A stretch of 64,000 bases of DNA from assembly GCF_030362835.1 (NCBI RefSeq), contig NZ_JAUCGQ010000001.1:1529461-1593460 (forward strand). Reading direction: 5' to 3'. Under the pieces are notes generated by a model. The model searched no databases and was not told where the DNA came from. It worked only from the letters and a program-made list of their open reading frames with translations. The stretch comes from Cellulomonas alba. Its GTDB lineage: Bacteria; Actinomycetota; Actinomycetes; Actinomycetales; Cellulomonadaceae. Of the stretch, positions 53,858 through 63,137 are shown piece after piece. The translations under genes and the position numbers were made by a program. How positions within the stretch are numbered: position 1 is the first letter of the stretch; every line of letters starts with the position of its first letter.

Positions 53858-53931
53858 GGGGCGGGATCGTGCCATCCGCGAGCGCGGTGCGGCACGCCGA
53901 TATCCACAGGCCGGTGGCGGACCGCCGGCCC

Positions 53932-55842
53932 TCAGCGGCGGCGCGTGCCGAAGATCGAGCGCGTGATCTCGCGGCCGATCTGCGTGCCCGCCGAGCGGAG
54001 CACCGACGTGAGGATGCTCTCGGCCTCCGACTTCGTGTGGCGCGTGGCGGCGTCGCGGGCCTTCGCCTCGCGCGCGGCCTCGTCGGCGCGCGCCTTCGCC
54101 GCGGCGGCGTCGAGCTTGGCCTGGGCCGCGGCCTCGTCGGCGGCCTGCTTCTGCGCCTGCGCGGCGGCCTCGGCCTCGTGCGCGGCGGTCGCGGCCTCCT
54201 CGGCCCGCTTGCCCAGCAGCTCGTAGGCGGACTCGCGGTCGACGGCCGCGCCGTACCGCGACGCGAACGGTGACGCGGCGACCGCGGCCGCCATGCCGTC
54301 GGCGGGCGCCGGGCTCATCGACGACTCGGGGGCGCGCAGCCGCGTCCACGCGACGGGCGTCGGGGCGCCCTTCTCGGACAGCACGGTGACGATCGCCTCG
54401 CCCGTGCCGAGCGCCGTCAGCACCTTCTCGAGGTCGTACGGCGACGTCGGGAACGTGCGGGCGGCCGCGCGCAGCGCCTTCGCGTCGTCGGGCGTGTAGG
54501 CGCGCAGCGCGTGCTGCACCCGGTTGCCGAGCTGACCGAGCACGTCCTCGGGCACGTCCTTCGGGCTCTGCGTCACGAAGAAGACGCCGACGCCCTTCGA
54601 CCGGATGAGCCGGACGGTCTGCGTCACCTGCGAGAGGAAGTCGTCGGACGCGTCGTGGAACAGGAGGTGCGCCTCGTCGAAGAAGAAGACGAGCGTCGGC
54701 TTCTCGGGGTCGCCGACCTCGGGCAGCACCTGGAACAGCTCGGCGAGCAGCCACATCAGGAAGGTCGAGAACAGCGCGGGTCGGTCCTGGACGCCGGGCA
54801 GCTCGAGCGCGCTGATCACGCCGCGGCCGTCCGACGCGGTGCGGAGCAGGTCGCTGACGTCGAACGCCGGCTCGCCGAAGAACGCGTCGGCGCCCTGGCT
54901 CTGGAGCGTGACGATCTCGCGCAGGATGACGCCGGCCGTCGCCGCGGAGAGTCCTCCGATGCCCTGCAGCTCGGCCTTGCCCTCGTCGCCGACGAGGTAC
55001 GCGATGGTCGACTGCAGGTCCTTGAGGTCGAGCAGCGCCAGACCGCGGGTGTCCGCCCAGTGCATGATCAGGCCGAGGCTCGACTCCTGCGTCGGGTTCA
55101 GCCCGAGCACCTTGCCGAGCAGCAGCGGCCCGAAGTCCGTGACCGTCGTCCGGATCGGGTTCCCGGTGCCCACGCCGCCGAGCGTCAGGAACTCGACCGG
55201 GAACGCCGTCGGCTGCCACTCCTGACCGAGCGCCGCCGTCCGTGCGAGCAGCTTCTCGTCCGCCGCGCCGGGGACCGACAGGCCGGAGAGGTCGCCCTTG
55301 ATGTCGGCGACGAACACCGGCACGCCGGCGGTCGACAGACCCTCCGCGAGGCCCTGCAGCGTCTTCGTCTTGCCCGTGCCGGTGGCGCCGGCGACGAGGC
55401 CGTGGCGGTTGAGCATCGCGAGCGGGAGCCCGACCTGGACGGCGGGGACCGGGGCGTCGCCCTCGACCAGCGCGCCGAGCGGGAGCTTCGCGCCGGCGAA
55501 CGCGTAGCCCGCGGTGACCCGCTGGGCGTACTCGGACAGGGCAGGAGCCGCGGTGGGCGGGTGCGGGGCGGGGGACGCCTCCGGGCCTGACGGACCTGCC
55601 GCGGCGACCGGCGGGTCGGCGGACGCCGCTGCGGCCGGCGCTGCCGTCGACTCGTCGGCGACCGGCGGGTTCGACGCATCAGCGACCGGCGGGGCAGGCG
55701 CGGACGCGGCCGCCTCCGCGGCGGCGAGCGCGGCTGCCGCGGCATCGGCCTTGGCCTGCGCCGCCTCCGCGGCGGCCTGGGCGGCGGCGGCCCGCAGTGC
55801 GGCGAGGTCGGCCGAGGACTGTGGGGCAGCGCTGTCCGACAT
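53932..55842 (-). CDS. HerA-like ATPase (DUF853)
   Basis: The 636-residue protein has an Ala/Pro-rich, partly coiled-coil N-terminus of about 105 residues, an ATPase core with Walker A GATGTGKTKT and Walker B VFFFDEAHLLF, the arginine region KGVGVFFVTQSPKDVPEDVL, and an Ala/Glu-rich C-terminal coiled coil (about 540-610). DUF853 proteins are FtsK/HerA-type ATPases of uncertain role, perhaps DNA translocation. TACGAT six bases before the ATG suggests a leaderless mRNA. Confidence 0.88.
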   Translation of the reverse strand: MSDSAAPQSSADLAALRAAAAQAAAEAAQAKADAAAAALAAAEAAASAPAPPVADASNPPVADESTAAPAAAASADPPVAAAGPSGPEASPAPHPPTAAPALSEYAQRVTAGYAFAGAKLPLGALVEGDAPVPAVQVGLPLAMLNRHGLVAGATGTGKTKTLQGLAEGLSTAGVPVFVADIKGDLSGLSVPGAADEKLLARTAALGQEWQPTAFPVEFLTLGGVGTGNPIRTTVTDFGPLLLGKVLGLNPTQESSLGLIMHWADTRGLALLDLKDLQSTIAYLVGDEGKAELQGIGGLSAATAGVILREIVTLQSQGADAFFGEPAFDVSDLLRTASDGRGVISALELPGVQDRPALFSTFLMWLLAELFQVLPEVGDPEKPTLVFFFDEAHLLFHDASDDFLSQVTQTVRLIRSKGVGVFFVTQSPKDVPEDVLGQLGNRVQHALRAYTPDDAKALRAAARTFPTSPYDLEKVLTALGTGEAIVTVLSEKGAPTPVAWTRLRAPESSMSPAPADGMAAAVAASPFASRYGAAVDRESAYELLGKRAEEAATAAHEAEAAAQAQKQAADEAAAQAKLDAAAAKARADEAAREAKARDAATRHTKSEAESILTSVLRSAGTQIGREITRSIFGTRRR

Positions 55843-55926
55843 GTCGGGATCGTACGGCGGCGGGCTGCACGCGGCAGGGCGTGGGACGTCGGCCCCGCCG
55901 CTCGCGACCGCCCCTCTCAGCCCCCG

Positions 55927-56361
55927 TCAGGCCCCGAGGCTCGCGACCGCCTGCGCGATCCGGCGCTCGCGCGTCTCGGCCCTCTTCGCACCGAGCACGC
56001 CCGTGACGATCTCGCGCTGGGCCGTGAACGAGAGCGCGTCGAACGCGGCGCGCGCCCCGGCGTCCGCGAGCGCGGCTGCGAGGTCGTCGGGGACCTCGAC
56101 CGTGCGGGGCTCGTCGTCGACCTCGAGGTCCAGGTCGACCTCGTCGCCCGCCTCGATGCCCGCGCCCGCGCGGTTCTCGGCGTTGAGCGGGATCAGGTTG
56201 CGGCCGCCGTAGGGCGCGACGGTGGTCCGGTAGGAGTACCCGTTGATCGTCACGACGACGGGCACGCGCCGGCCGCGACCGAGCTCCGCGACCACGTCGT
56301 CCGGCACCTCGAAGCCCGTCGCGGTCTTGCCGTGCAGCAGCAGCGTCGTCCGGTAGCGCAT
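55927..56361 (-). CDS. DUF1905/YdeI-type protein
   Basis: The 144-residue protein has a DUF1905 beta-barrel (KTATGFEVPDDVVAELGRG, then NGYSYRTTVAPYGGRNLIPL) and a C-terminal YdeI/OmpD-associated helical segment (FDALSFTAQREIVTGVLGAK, then ETRERRI). Function is unknown, and relatives bind small ligands or take part in stress. TACGGT six bases before the ATG suggests a leaderless mRNA. Confidence 0.85.
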   Translation of the reverse strand: MRYRTTLLLHGKTATGFEVPDDVVAELGRGRRVPVVVTINGYSYRTTVAPYGGRNLIPLNAENRAGAGIEAGDEVDLDLEVDDEPRTVEVPDDLAAALADAGARAAFDALSFTAQREIVTGVLGAKRAETRERRIAQAVASLGA

Positions 56362-56422
56362 GGCCGGACCGTACCCGCGCGCTGAGTCGCGCGCAGGCGC
56401 GCGGGCGTGCGACCGTGGGCGG

Positions 56423-57196
56423 GTGCCCGCCCCGCTCGTCACCGACCCGCTCCTCGTCGCCGACTGGCGGCGCCGCGTCGCGGAGGCGTACGCCGAGGTC
56501 AGGCGGATCGCGGCCGACGACCCGGCCGGCGCGCACGCCGTGTGGGTGCAGCGGCGGGACGAGCTGTTCGCCGACCACCCCGCGTCGCCGCTCGACGCCG
56601 CGACGCGCGCGTCGTTCGCCGGGCTCGACGTCGCGCCGTACGACGCGTCGTTCCGGTTCGAGGTCGAGGTGCGCCCCGGTACCCGGCAGCGCCTCGACGT
56701 GTCGACCGGCACGGACGGCGTCGTGACGTTCGAGCGCGTGGCCTCGGTCGAGCTGCCCGGGCTCGGGTCGCTCGCGCTCTGGGCGCTGCAGGGGTACGGA
56801 GGCGGGCTGTTCCTGCCGGTGCGGGACGCGCTCGCGGGCCGGCCGGGCGGCACGTTCGGCGGCGGCCGCTACCTGCTCGACACGATCAAGGGGGCGGACC
56901 TCGGGACCACCCGGGGGCTGCTGGTGGTCGACCTCAACTTCGCGTACAACCCGACGTGCGCGTACGAGCCCGCGTGGGCCTGCCCGCTCGCGACGCGCGC
57001 GAACACGCTGACCGCCGAGGTCCCGGTGGGCGAGCGGGTCTGGCCGACGCGCTCGTGGGACGACGAGCCGCATGCGGCCGCCGCCTCGGACGAGGCCCCC
57101 CGCGACGTGCCGCACGGCCACGCGCCACCCGACCGCAAGCCGCCCAAGGCCGACCGCAAGCCGGACCGCACGAAGAAGCCGCACAAGCAACGGTGA
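56423..57196 (+). CDS. DUF1684 family protein
   Basis: The 257-residue protein shows the DUF1684 pattern: WRRRVAEAYAEVRR, RDELFADHPASPL, the GGGRYLLDTIKGAD stretch and FAYNPTCAYEPAWACPLA with two conserved cysteines. The C-terminal tail of about 45 residues is Lys/Asp/Pro-rich. It is presumed cytoplasmic and its function is unknown. GTG start. The stop overlaps the next start by four bases. Confidence 0.85.
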   Translation: MPAPLVTDPLLVADWRRRVAEAYAEVRRIAADDPAGAHAVWVQRRDELFADHPASPLDAATRASFAGLDVAPYDASFRFEVEVRPGTRQRLDVSTGTDGVVTFERVASVELPGLGSLALWALQGYGGGLFLPVRDALAGRPGGTFGGGRYLLDTIKGADLGTTRGLLVVDLNFAYNPTCAYEPAWACPLATRANTLTAEVPVGERVWPTRSWDDEPHAAAASDEAPRDVPHGHAPPDRKPPKADRKPDRTKKPHKQR

Positions 57197-58032
57197 CGGC
57201 TCCCCCTGCGATCACCGCCATGTGGGCCTGGGACAACCCGGTGCCCCGCGGCGTCGACGCGCGCGGAACCGGCTACGCGCCGGCAGCGCCGGAGGCCCTC
57301 AGCGTGTTCTGCGTCGAGCGGTGCATGACGCGCGTGCACCTGGCGGCACCCTGGGCGGCCGACGAGGGACCCGTCGGCGAGTGGTTCACCGCTGCGACCG
57401 CCGCGCTGGCGGACGCGGGGCTGCGCGCGGGTCCGCTCGGCGGCGATCCCGGCTGGCTGGCGGATCCCGGGCTCGCGGTCACCTGGGCGGCTGCGGCTGT
57501 GCGGGCCGCACGCGGGCGTGCGGACCACGTGCAGCTCGACGTCGAGCCGTGGGCCACACCCGCGTGGGGCACGGACAGGGCGGGCGTCACCGAGCGATGG
57601 CTCGAGCTCCTGACGCGCGTGCGGGCGTCGCTGCCGGCCGGGGTCGCGCTCGGCGTGGACGCGCCGTGGTGGCTCGCCTCGACTCCCGGCGCGCGCGGCA
57701 CGCTTCTCGACGACCTGCTGACGCGCGTGGACCGGGTCGCGGTCGTCGCGTTCCGGGACCGCGCGGGCGGGCCCGACGGCATCGTCGCGATCGCCGAGCC
57801 CGCCGTCCAGGCGGTCGCCCGTGCGGGGCTGCCGTGCGAGGTCGGTGTCGAGACCGACACGCCCGCGGTCGCCGGCGGCCCGCAGTACACGTTCGGCGAC
57901 GACGATGCCGGCACCCTCGCGCGCGAGACCGCGCTGGTCGCCGCCGCGTTCGCCGCGGTGCCGCGGTTCGAGGGCGTCACGGTGCAGCACCACCGCGCGT
58001 GGCGGCGCCTGCTCGGCCTCGACCCGGCCTGA
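57193..58032 (+). CDS. Unrecognised protein, possible glycosidase-like TIM barrel
   Basis: The 279-residue protein has no signal peptide. Alternating strands and helices with acidic residues at strand ends suggest a TIM barrel: VQLDVEPW (Asp116, Glu118), LGVDAPWWL (Asp156) and CEVGVETDT (Glu220), with aromatic neighbours as in glycoside hydrolases, and VQHHRAWRR near the end. No family is recognised and the function is open. It is translationally coupled to the DUF1684 gene. Confidence 0.7.
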   Translation: MTAPPAITAMWAWDNPVPRGVDARGTGYAPAAPEALSVFCVERCMTRVHLAAPWAADEGPVGEWFTAATAALADAGLRAGPLGGDPGWLADPGLAVTWAAAAVRAARGRADHVQLDVEPWATPAWGTDRAGVTERWLELLTRVRASLPAGVALGVDAPWWLASTPGARGTLLDDLLTRVDRVAVVAFRDRAGGPDGIVAIAEPAVQAVARAGLPCEVGVETDTPAVAGGPQYTFGDDDAGTLARETALVAAAFAAVPRFEGVTVQHHRAWRRLLGLDPA

Positions 58033-58071
58033 GCCCCGCTGGCCGCAGTCCGCGGTCCCGCGGCCCGGCCG

Positions 58072-58578
58072 TCAGCCGACCGCGAGCGTCTGCTCCGAGT
58101 CGACGTGCAGCGCCGCGACAGCGTCCGACGCGCGCTGCTGGACGTACCCGCACCGGTCGAGCGGCCACGCGACCCGCACGGTCCGCCCCTGCGCGTCGAC
58201 CAGGTAGAGCACCGGCTGGATCTGCCCCATGGCCGGGCACACGTCGGCGGCGCGGTCCGACGGCCGGTCGAGCGTCGTCACGAGAGCGGCGAGGTCGCCC
58301 GACATCCGGCGCTCCACCACGGCCTGCGCGCCGCCGGCGCTCGAGCACTCGACGGCGGCGGCGGGAACGAACCCGCTCGGCACGCGCCCCGGAGTCGTGG
58401 CCGGCGTCGGGTTGCCGCGGCCGCCGAGCAGCTGCGCCACGACGTCGCTCGCCCGGCAGTCCGGCGCCGCGGACGTGACCGAGGCGACCGGCCGCTGCGG
58501 CGCGCCGTGCGTCGCGGTGCACCCGACGAGGGCGACCAGCGCGACAGCGAGGGCCGCGACCTTGATGCGGTGGCTCAC
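58072..58578 (-). CDS. Lipoprotein of unknown function
   Basis: The 168-residue protein has a lipoprotein signal with lipobox LVALVGC (Cys20). The mature part has four more cysteines (PDCRASD, VECSSAG, DVCPAMG and DRCGYVQ) that could form two disulfides. Its layout resembles small exported actinobacterial proteins with no assigned role. AGGGGG lies before the GTG start. It stands alone. Confidence 0.75.
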   Translation of the reverse strand: MSHRIKVAALAVALVALVGCTATHGAPQRPVASVTSAAPDCRASDVVAQLLGGRGNPTPATTPGRVPSGFVPAAAVECSSAGGAQAVVERRMSGDLAALVTTLDRPSDRAADVCPAMGQIQPVLYLVDAQGRTVRVAWPLDRCGYVQQRASDAVAALHVDSEQTLAVG

Positions 58579-58717
58579 GCGAACCCCCTGGTCGGCGGGC
58601 TGGGACGGGCGTGCGGACCTCACGCTAGGGGCGGATCCTGGTGGTTGGCTGAGACCGGCGCGCGCCGCGCTGCGCACGTCGTGCTCGCGTGCCGGACCGG
58701 TTGCGTCCGACTGCGCG

Positions 58718-59647
58718 TCAGGCCTGGCAGACCGGGCAGCGGTACAGCTTGCGCGTCGCCATCTCCTCGACCAGCACCGGCGTCCCGCACACGCGGCACG
58801 GCAGCCCCGCGCGGCCGTAGACCCAGTGCCGCTGCTCCGGGTCGGCGAGCGCGCGCGCCCGCCCGTCGGCGTCGAGGTCCTCGCGCGTGAGGATCGCGCC
58901 CGTCTCGATCCCGTCGGCGAGCAGCACGGCCCAGTCGTGCCAGATCGCACGCACGAGCTCGCGCGGCACGTGCCGGCCGGGCGTCCACGGGTCGAGCCGC
59001 GCGCGGAACAGCAGCTCGGCCCGGTAGATGTTCCCGATGCCGGCGACGACCGACTGCTCCATGAGCAGCTGTCCGACAGGCACGCCGCGCGCCACCACCC
59101 GGTCGACGACGACCTCGCCCGCGGCCCGCAGGTCGGGCGCGGTGACCGGGTCCGGTCCGAGCCGCTCGACGACGAGCGCGGCCGCATCCTCGTCGATCAC
59201 CTCGCACGCGGTCGGTCCGCGCAGGTCGGCCACCGACTCGGGCGCGGCCAGCCGCACGCGCACCTGGCCGACGGGCGGCGGCGGGAAGTCCTCCGCGCCA
59301 CCGTCCGGACCGCGCAGCGCGGTCTCCCCCTCGCCCATCCGCACGGCGCGCCGCAGCCGAGGCGCGCCCATCGACCCGCGCGCCTCCTGCCCCGCGACGA
59401 CCGGCGAGACGCGCCCGTAGAAGTCCCACGCGCCGTAGAGCCCGAGGTGCACGCGCAGCACGTCGCCGCCCTCGAAGCCGAGGAACAGCTGCTTGCCGAC
59501 CGCCGTCGCGGACTCCAGGCGCCGTCCGTCGATCCGCGCGGCACCCGCGGCGAACCGGCCCTGTGGCGAGCTCACGCGGAGCGCGTGCCCCACGAGGTCG
59601 GCACGGAACTGCCGCGCGATCCGGTGGACGGTGTGGCCTTCGGGCAC
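58718..59647 (-). CDS. Fpg/Nei-family DNA glycosylase (Nei type)
   Basis: The 309-residue base-excision repair enzyme begins MPEGHTVHRIAR (catalytic Pro2 and Glu3 after Met removal). PEGH is the Nei/Nei2 form. The helix-two-turn-helix SVVAGIGNIYRAELLF and a C-terminal zinc finger (CRVCGTP, then CPVC) are complete. It removes oxidised bases and cuts the abasic site. TAGCCT six bases before the GTG suggests a leaderless mRNA. Confidence 0.93.
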   Translation of the reverse strand: MPEGHTVHRIARQFRADLVGHALRVSSPQGRFAAGAARIDGRRLESATAVGKQLFLGFEGGDVLRVHLGLYGAWDFYGRVSPVVAGQEARGSMGAPRLRRAVRMGEGETALRGPDGGAEDFPPPPVGQVRVRLAAPESVADLRGPTACEVIDEDAAALVVERLGPDPVTAPDLRAAGEVVVDRVVARGVPVGQLLMEQSVVAGIGNIYRAELLFRARLDPWTPGRHVPRELVRAIWHDWAVLLADGIETGAILTREDLDADGRARALADPEQRHWVYGRAGLPCRVCGTPVLVEEMATRKLYRCPVCQA

Positions 59648-59656
59648 CGCCGCAGG

Positions 59657-61570
59657 CTACGCGAGCGCGGTGTCCGAGTGGTCCACGGTCGGCTCGAGCA
59701 CCACGGGCGGCCGCGAGACGCCGTCGTGCGCGTCGCGGGCGATCGCGAGCACGTCCGTGATCTCCTCGCCGATCAGCTCGTGCCGGTCGAGCAGCGCGTC
59801 GCGCAGCGCCTCGACCAGGTGGCGCTGCTTCGACAGCAGCCGGCGCACGGAGCTGCGCGCGTCGTCGAGCACGCCCTCGAGCTGCTCGCGCGCCACGGCG
59901 TCGGCGAGCACCGCCGAAACGAGGTCTTTGCCCGTCGCCGCGAACGACACCAGCGAGCCCGTCATGCCGGCCGCGCCGACCATCTGCGCCGCCGTCCGCG
60001 TCGCCGCCGCGAGGTCGCTCGCCGGACCGGTCGACGTCTGCCCGAAGAACAGCTCCTCGGCGACCCAGCCGCCCATCGCGATCTGCACGAGCGCACGCAG
60101 GTCGTAGTGCGAGTGGGTCCAGACCTCCTCGCAGTCGTCGTGCGCGAGCATGCCCAGCGCGCTCCCGCGGCGGACGATCGTCAGCACCTCGAGCGTGCGG
60201 TTGGGCGCGACGAGCCAGGCGGTGACGGCGTGGCCGGCCTCGTGCGTCGCGATCAGGCGGCGCTCGTGCTCCGTGTACCGGACGGGCTGGCCGATGCCGA
60301 CCATCTCGGTGATGCGCGCCCGCTCGACGTCCTCGAACGACATCGCGGTGACGCTGCGGCGCAGCGCGTTGACGAGCGCCTCGTCGAGCAGGTGCTCGAT
60401 CATCACGGGCGTCCAGCCGATGGTCGCCGCGGCGAGGCGGTCGCGCGCGGCGGGGTCGTCGAGGCCCGCGTCGTGCGCGCGCTTGGCGAGGAAGTGGTCG
60501 ACGAGCGCGCGGCGGCCGTACGCGTCGGGCGGCGAGAAGGTCAGGTGCCGGTCGAACCGGCCCGGCCGCAGCAGCGCGGGGTCGAGCGAGTCGGCGCGGT
60601 TCGTCGCGGCGATGAGCAGGATCGGCGCGCGGCCGGGCTTGCGCTGCTTGAGCTGGCGGTGCGCCGGCAGCAGCAGGTTGACGCGGGCCGTCGCGCGGTT
60701 GACGAGCTTGTCCCAGCCGGCGGGCTCGTCGAACGACTGCATCTGTACGAGCAGCTCGTTGACGACGCCGCCCGTGCCCTCGGACACGACGCGGTTCGTG
60801 ACGAGGCCGAGCGGGCCACCGTGCATCGCCCCGAGCCCCGCGGGCACCGAGCCGCCCAGCATGCCGCCGCGCGCGAGCGCGATCGCGTCGATCTCCTCGA
60901 TGAACCCGATCGCGCCGCCCTCGGTGCGGGCCGCCTTGCGGAGCGCCTTGAAGTACGCGCGGATCTTCTTGGCGGTCGCGCCGTAGTACATCGACTGGAA
61001 CGACGTCGCGGAGACGAACAGGAACGGGACCCCGGCCTCGGCGGCCATCGCCTTCGCCGTCATCGTCTTGCCCGTGCCCGGCAGGCCCTCGAACAGCAAG
61101 CCGCGGCGCGGCGTGCCGCCCATCTGGTCCGCGAACCGGCGGTGCGTCTGGAAGAGGTCGATCGAGCGGCGCACGTCCTCGAGCACGGGGTCGATGCCGA
61201 TCACGTCCTCGAGCCGGACGTCGACCTGCTCGGGCCGGTAGACGAGGTGCGGCGAGCGCGCCGTGCCCATCGTCATGCCGAGCATCATCACGGTGAGCAG
61301 CACGAAGAAGAGGACGGGGACGACGATCATCGGGTCGAGCGTCGGCAGCGCCGGCAGGATCCGGCGGCCCATCAGCGCCGCCGCGATCACGTAGACCTCG
61401 ACGGTCAGCGCCGTGAGCGCGAGCCGGTACACACGGCGGCGCCGCACGCGCTCGCGCTCGAGCGCGATGTCGTGCGCGCCGGCGCGCAGCGGGCTGGCCG
61501 GGAGGTCGGCGGGCGCGTCCTTCGCGGCAGGGATGGCGGGGCGGGCGGCGGGCGCGGCGGGCTGGTCCAC
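59657..61570 (-). CDS. FtsH-like AAA+ membrane metalloprotease
   Basis: The 637-residue protein has two N-terminal membrane helices (near VYRLALTALTVEVYVIAAAL and MIVVPVLFFVLLTVMMLGM), an AAA domain with Walker A GLPGTGKT and arginine fingers in LRPGRFDRHL, and an M41 protease with zinc motif HEAGH and the third ligand in ASDLAAAT. Walker B reads GFIEEIDA, with Glu replacing the usual Asp. It is a divergent FtsH paralogue for membrane or damaged proteins. GTG at 61570 is chosen from GGAAGG eight bases upstream; GTG at 61600 is possible. Confidence 0.88.
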   Translation of the reverse strand: MDQPAAPAARPAIPAAKDAPADLPASPLRAGAHDIALERERVRRRRVYRLALTALTVEVYVIAAALMGRRILPALPTLDPMIVVPVLFFVLLTVMMLGMTMGTARSPHLVYRPEQVDVRLEDVIGIDPVLEDVRRSIDLFQTHRRFADQMGGTPRRGLLFEGLPGTGKTMTAKAMAAEAGVPFLFVSATSFQSMYYGATAKKIRAYFKALRKAARTEGGAIGFIEEIDAIALARGGMLGGSVPAGLGAMHGGPLGLVTNRVVSEGTGGVVNELLVQMQSFDEPAGWDKLVNRATARVNLLLPAHRQLKQRKPGRAPILLIAATNRADSLDPALLRPGRFDRHLTFSPPDAYGRRALVDHFLAKRAHDAGLDDPAARDRLAAATIGWTPVMIEHLLDEALVNALRRSVTAMSFEDVERARITEMVGIGQPVRYTEHERRLIATHEAGHAVTAWLVAPNRTLEVLTIVRRGSALGMLAHDDCEEVWTHSHYDLRALVQIAMGGWVAEELFFGQTSTGPASDLAAATRTAAQMVGAAGMTGSLVSFAATGKDLVSAVLADAVAREQLEGVLDDARSSVRRLLSKQRHLVEALRDALLDRHELIGEEITDVLAIARDAHDGVSRPPVVLEPTVDHSDTALA

Positions 61571-61713
61571 GGGCGAGGCCTTCCGGTCGAGATGCGCCAC
61601 GACCAGGCGGCCGCGATCCTGTCATCGTCCGGCCCACCGGAGAACCCGGCAACATCGGACAATTCGGACCACCCGATCGGCGTAACCCTCGATCCCCGTG
61701 GAGGGCCGGCGGC

Positions 61714-62793
61714 TCAGCCCCGGGGTGGCGCGGTGCTCCCGCGCACGACGAGCCGGGTCGGGATCGTCACGTGCTCGGGCCCGTCCGGCGCCCCCGGCAG
61801 GCCGCGCGAGCGAGCGATCTCGTGGTCGAGCAGCGTCGCGGTCGCGCGACCCTTGGCGTCGAGGTCCTGGCGGACGGTCGTCAGCTCGGGGGCCGTGCTG
61901 CGGGCGATCGGGCTGTCGTCGTAGCCGACCACCGAGACGTCGCCCGGCACGTCGAGCCCGAGCTCACGGGCCACCCGCAGCACGGTCCACGCGACGAGGT
62001 CGGAGAAGCAGAGAATCGCGGTCGGCCGGTCGGGCCGGTCGAGCAGCAGCCGCGCCGCGGGCTCCGCGTACCGCTCGGTGTTGTCGTACATCTCCGCGGC
62101 GAGCACTTCGGCACCCGCGGGGCCGAGCTCGGACATCCAGCCGTCGACCCGCTCGCGCGAGACGTAGCCGTCGCCCGCGGTCGCCGCGTCGGGCGCGATG
62201 CGCGCGCTGTCGCCGGGCCGGAGGCTGCCCCACGCCGTGACGAGCAGCCCCACGCGTCGGTGCCCCAGCTCGAGCAGGTGGCGCGCCGCCTCGGCCGAGC
62301 CGGCGCGGTCGTCGAGCAGCACGCTCGAGGCGCCCTCGACGGGGGCCTGGTCGACGAACACCAGGGGGAGCCGCCGGCGCTGGAGCCAGTCGAGCGCCTG
62401 GCTGTCGGCGGTGCACGCGTAGAGCAGCGCGCCGTCCATCGCGATGTCGCGCGCGGGGATCGTGCCGCCCGCGCCCGTCGACGGCAGCAGCGTCATGCCG
62501 CGGCCGGTCCCGCCGAGCTCGGTCGCGACCGCGCCGAGGAACGACGCGGCGATGGGGTCGCGGAAGGCCTCGCCGACGGACTCGGTGAAGACGACGCCGA
62601 TGGTGCCGGCGCTCCCCCGCGCGAGTGCTCGCGCGGCGGGGTCGGGGCCGACGTAGCCGAGCTCGTCGGCCGCGGCGAGGATCTTGCGACGCAGCTCGGC
62701 GGAGAGCTGGTCGGGGCGCGAGAAGGCGTTCGAGACCGTCATGCGGCTGACGCCGACCTTGTCGGCGACGGTCTGCAGCGTCACGCGGGCCAC
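61714..62793 (-). CDS. LacI-family transcriptional regulator
   Basis: The 359-residue protein has an N-terminal helix-turn-helix with hinge (TLQTVADKVGVSRMTVSNAF and LAAADELGYVGPDPAARALA) and a periplasmic-binding-like sensor domain (GTIGVV, LLDDRAG, VSVVGYDDSPIA). LacI proteins of actinobacteria commonly repress sugar-use genes and respond to oligosaccharides. Its targets are unknown; the motif before the three secreted glycosidase-type genes is one candidate. GTG at 62793 gives the family-like start MARVTLQTVAD. An upstream in-frame start (62889) adds 32 residues of no family character. Confidence 0.9.
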   Translation of the reverse strand: MARVTLQTVADKVGVSRMTVSNAFSRPDQLSAELRRKILAAADELGYVGPDPAARALARGSAGTIGVVFTESVGEAFRDPIAASFLGAVATELGGTGRGMTLLPSTGAGGTIPARDIAMDGALLYACTADSQALDWLQRRRLPLVFVDQAPVEGASSVLLDDRAGSAEAARHLLELGHRRVGLLVTAWGSLRPGDSARIAPDAATAGDGYVSRERVDGWMSELGPAGAEVLAAEMYDNTERYAEPAARLLLDRPDRPTAILCFSDLVAWTVLRVARELGLDVPGDVSVVGYDDSPIARSTAPELTTVRQDLDAKGRATATLLDHEIARSRGLPGAPDGPEHVTIPTRLVVRGSTAPPRG

Positions 62794-62898
62794 GACGTCA
62801 CCCTGACCCGCACGGTCGCTCGCACCATGCAGGTCAGGGTAGGCGTCGCCGGCCGTCGCGACGGCCACGTCCTGGCTCACCTCGGGCACGCCGCCCGC

Positions 62899-63120
62899 TC
62901 ACCACGCGCCGTGGGGCACGTGGTCGCACGGGGCGGCGGGCGGGGTGAGCGCGTCGGCCGCGCGGTGCAGGACGCCGGCGAGCGCGAAGCGCGTCCGGAC
63001 CGCGTGCGGGCGGCGGACGCGGGGCGCCCGGGGCTCGACGACCGGCGAGTCGGGTCGCGCGTTGTCGGCGTACTCGACGGCCTTGCTGTTCATGATCAGG
63101 GCGAGCGGTGCGGTGTCCAT
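62899..63120 (-). CDS. 73-residue protein of unknown function behind an operator array
   Basis: The protein begins MDTAPLALIMNSKAVEYADN and ends DHVPHGAW. It is basic and proline-rich with no membrane helix. GAGGAGGG lies nine bases before the ATG, an excellent ribosome site, and a repeated operator sits just upstream, which together make it likely real. No family is recognised. It is on the same strand as the LacI gene 105 bases downstream. Confidence 0.6.
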   Translation of the reverse strand: MDTAPLALIMNSKAVEYADNARPDSPVVEPRAPRVRRPHAVRTRFALAGVLHRAADALTPPAAPCDHVPHGAW

Positions 63121-63137
63121 GGCGGGTCCCTCCTCGT

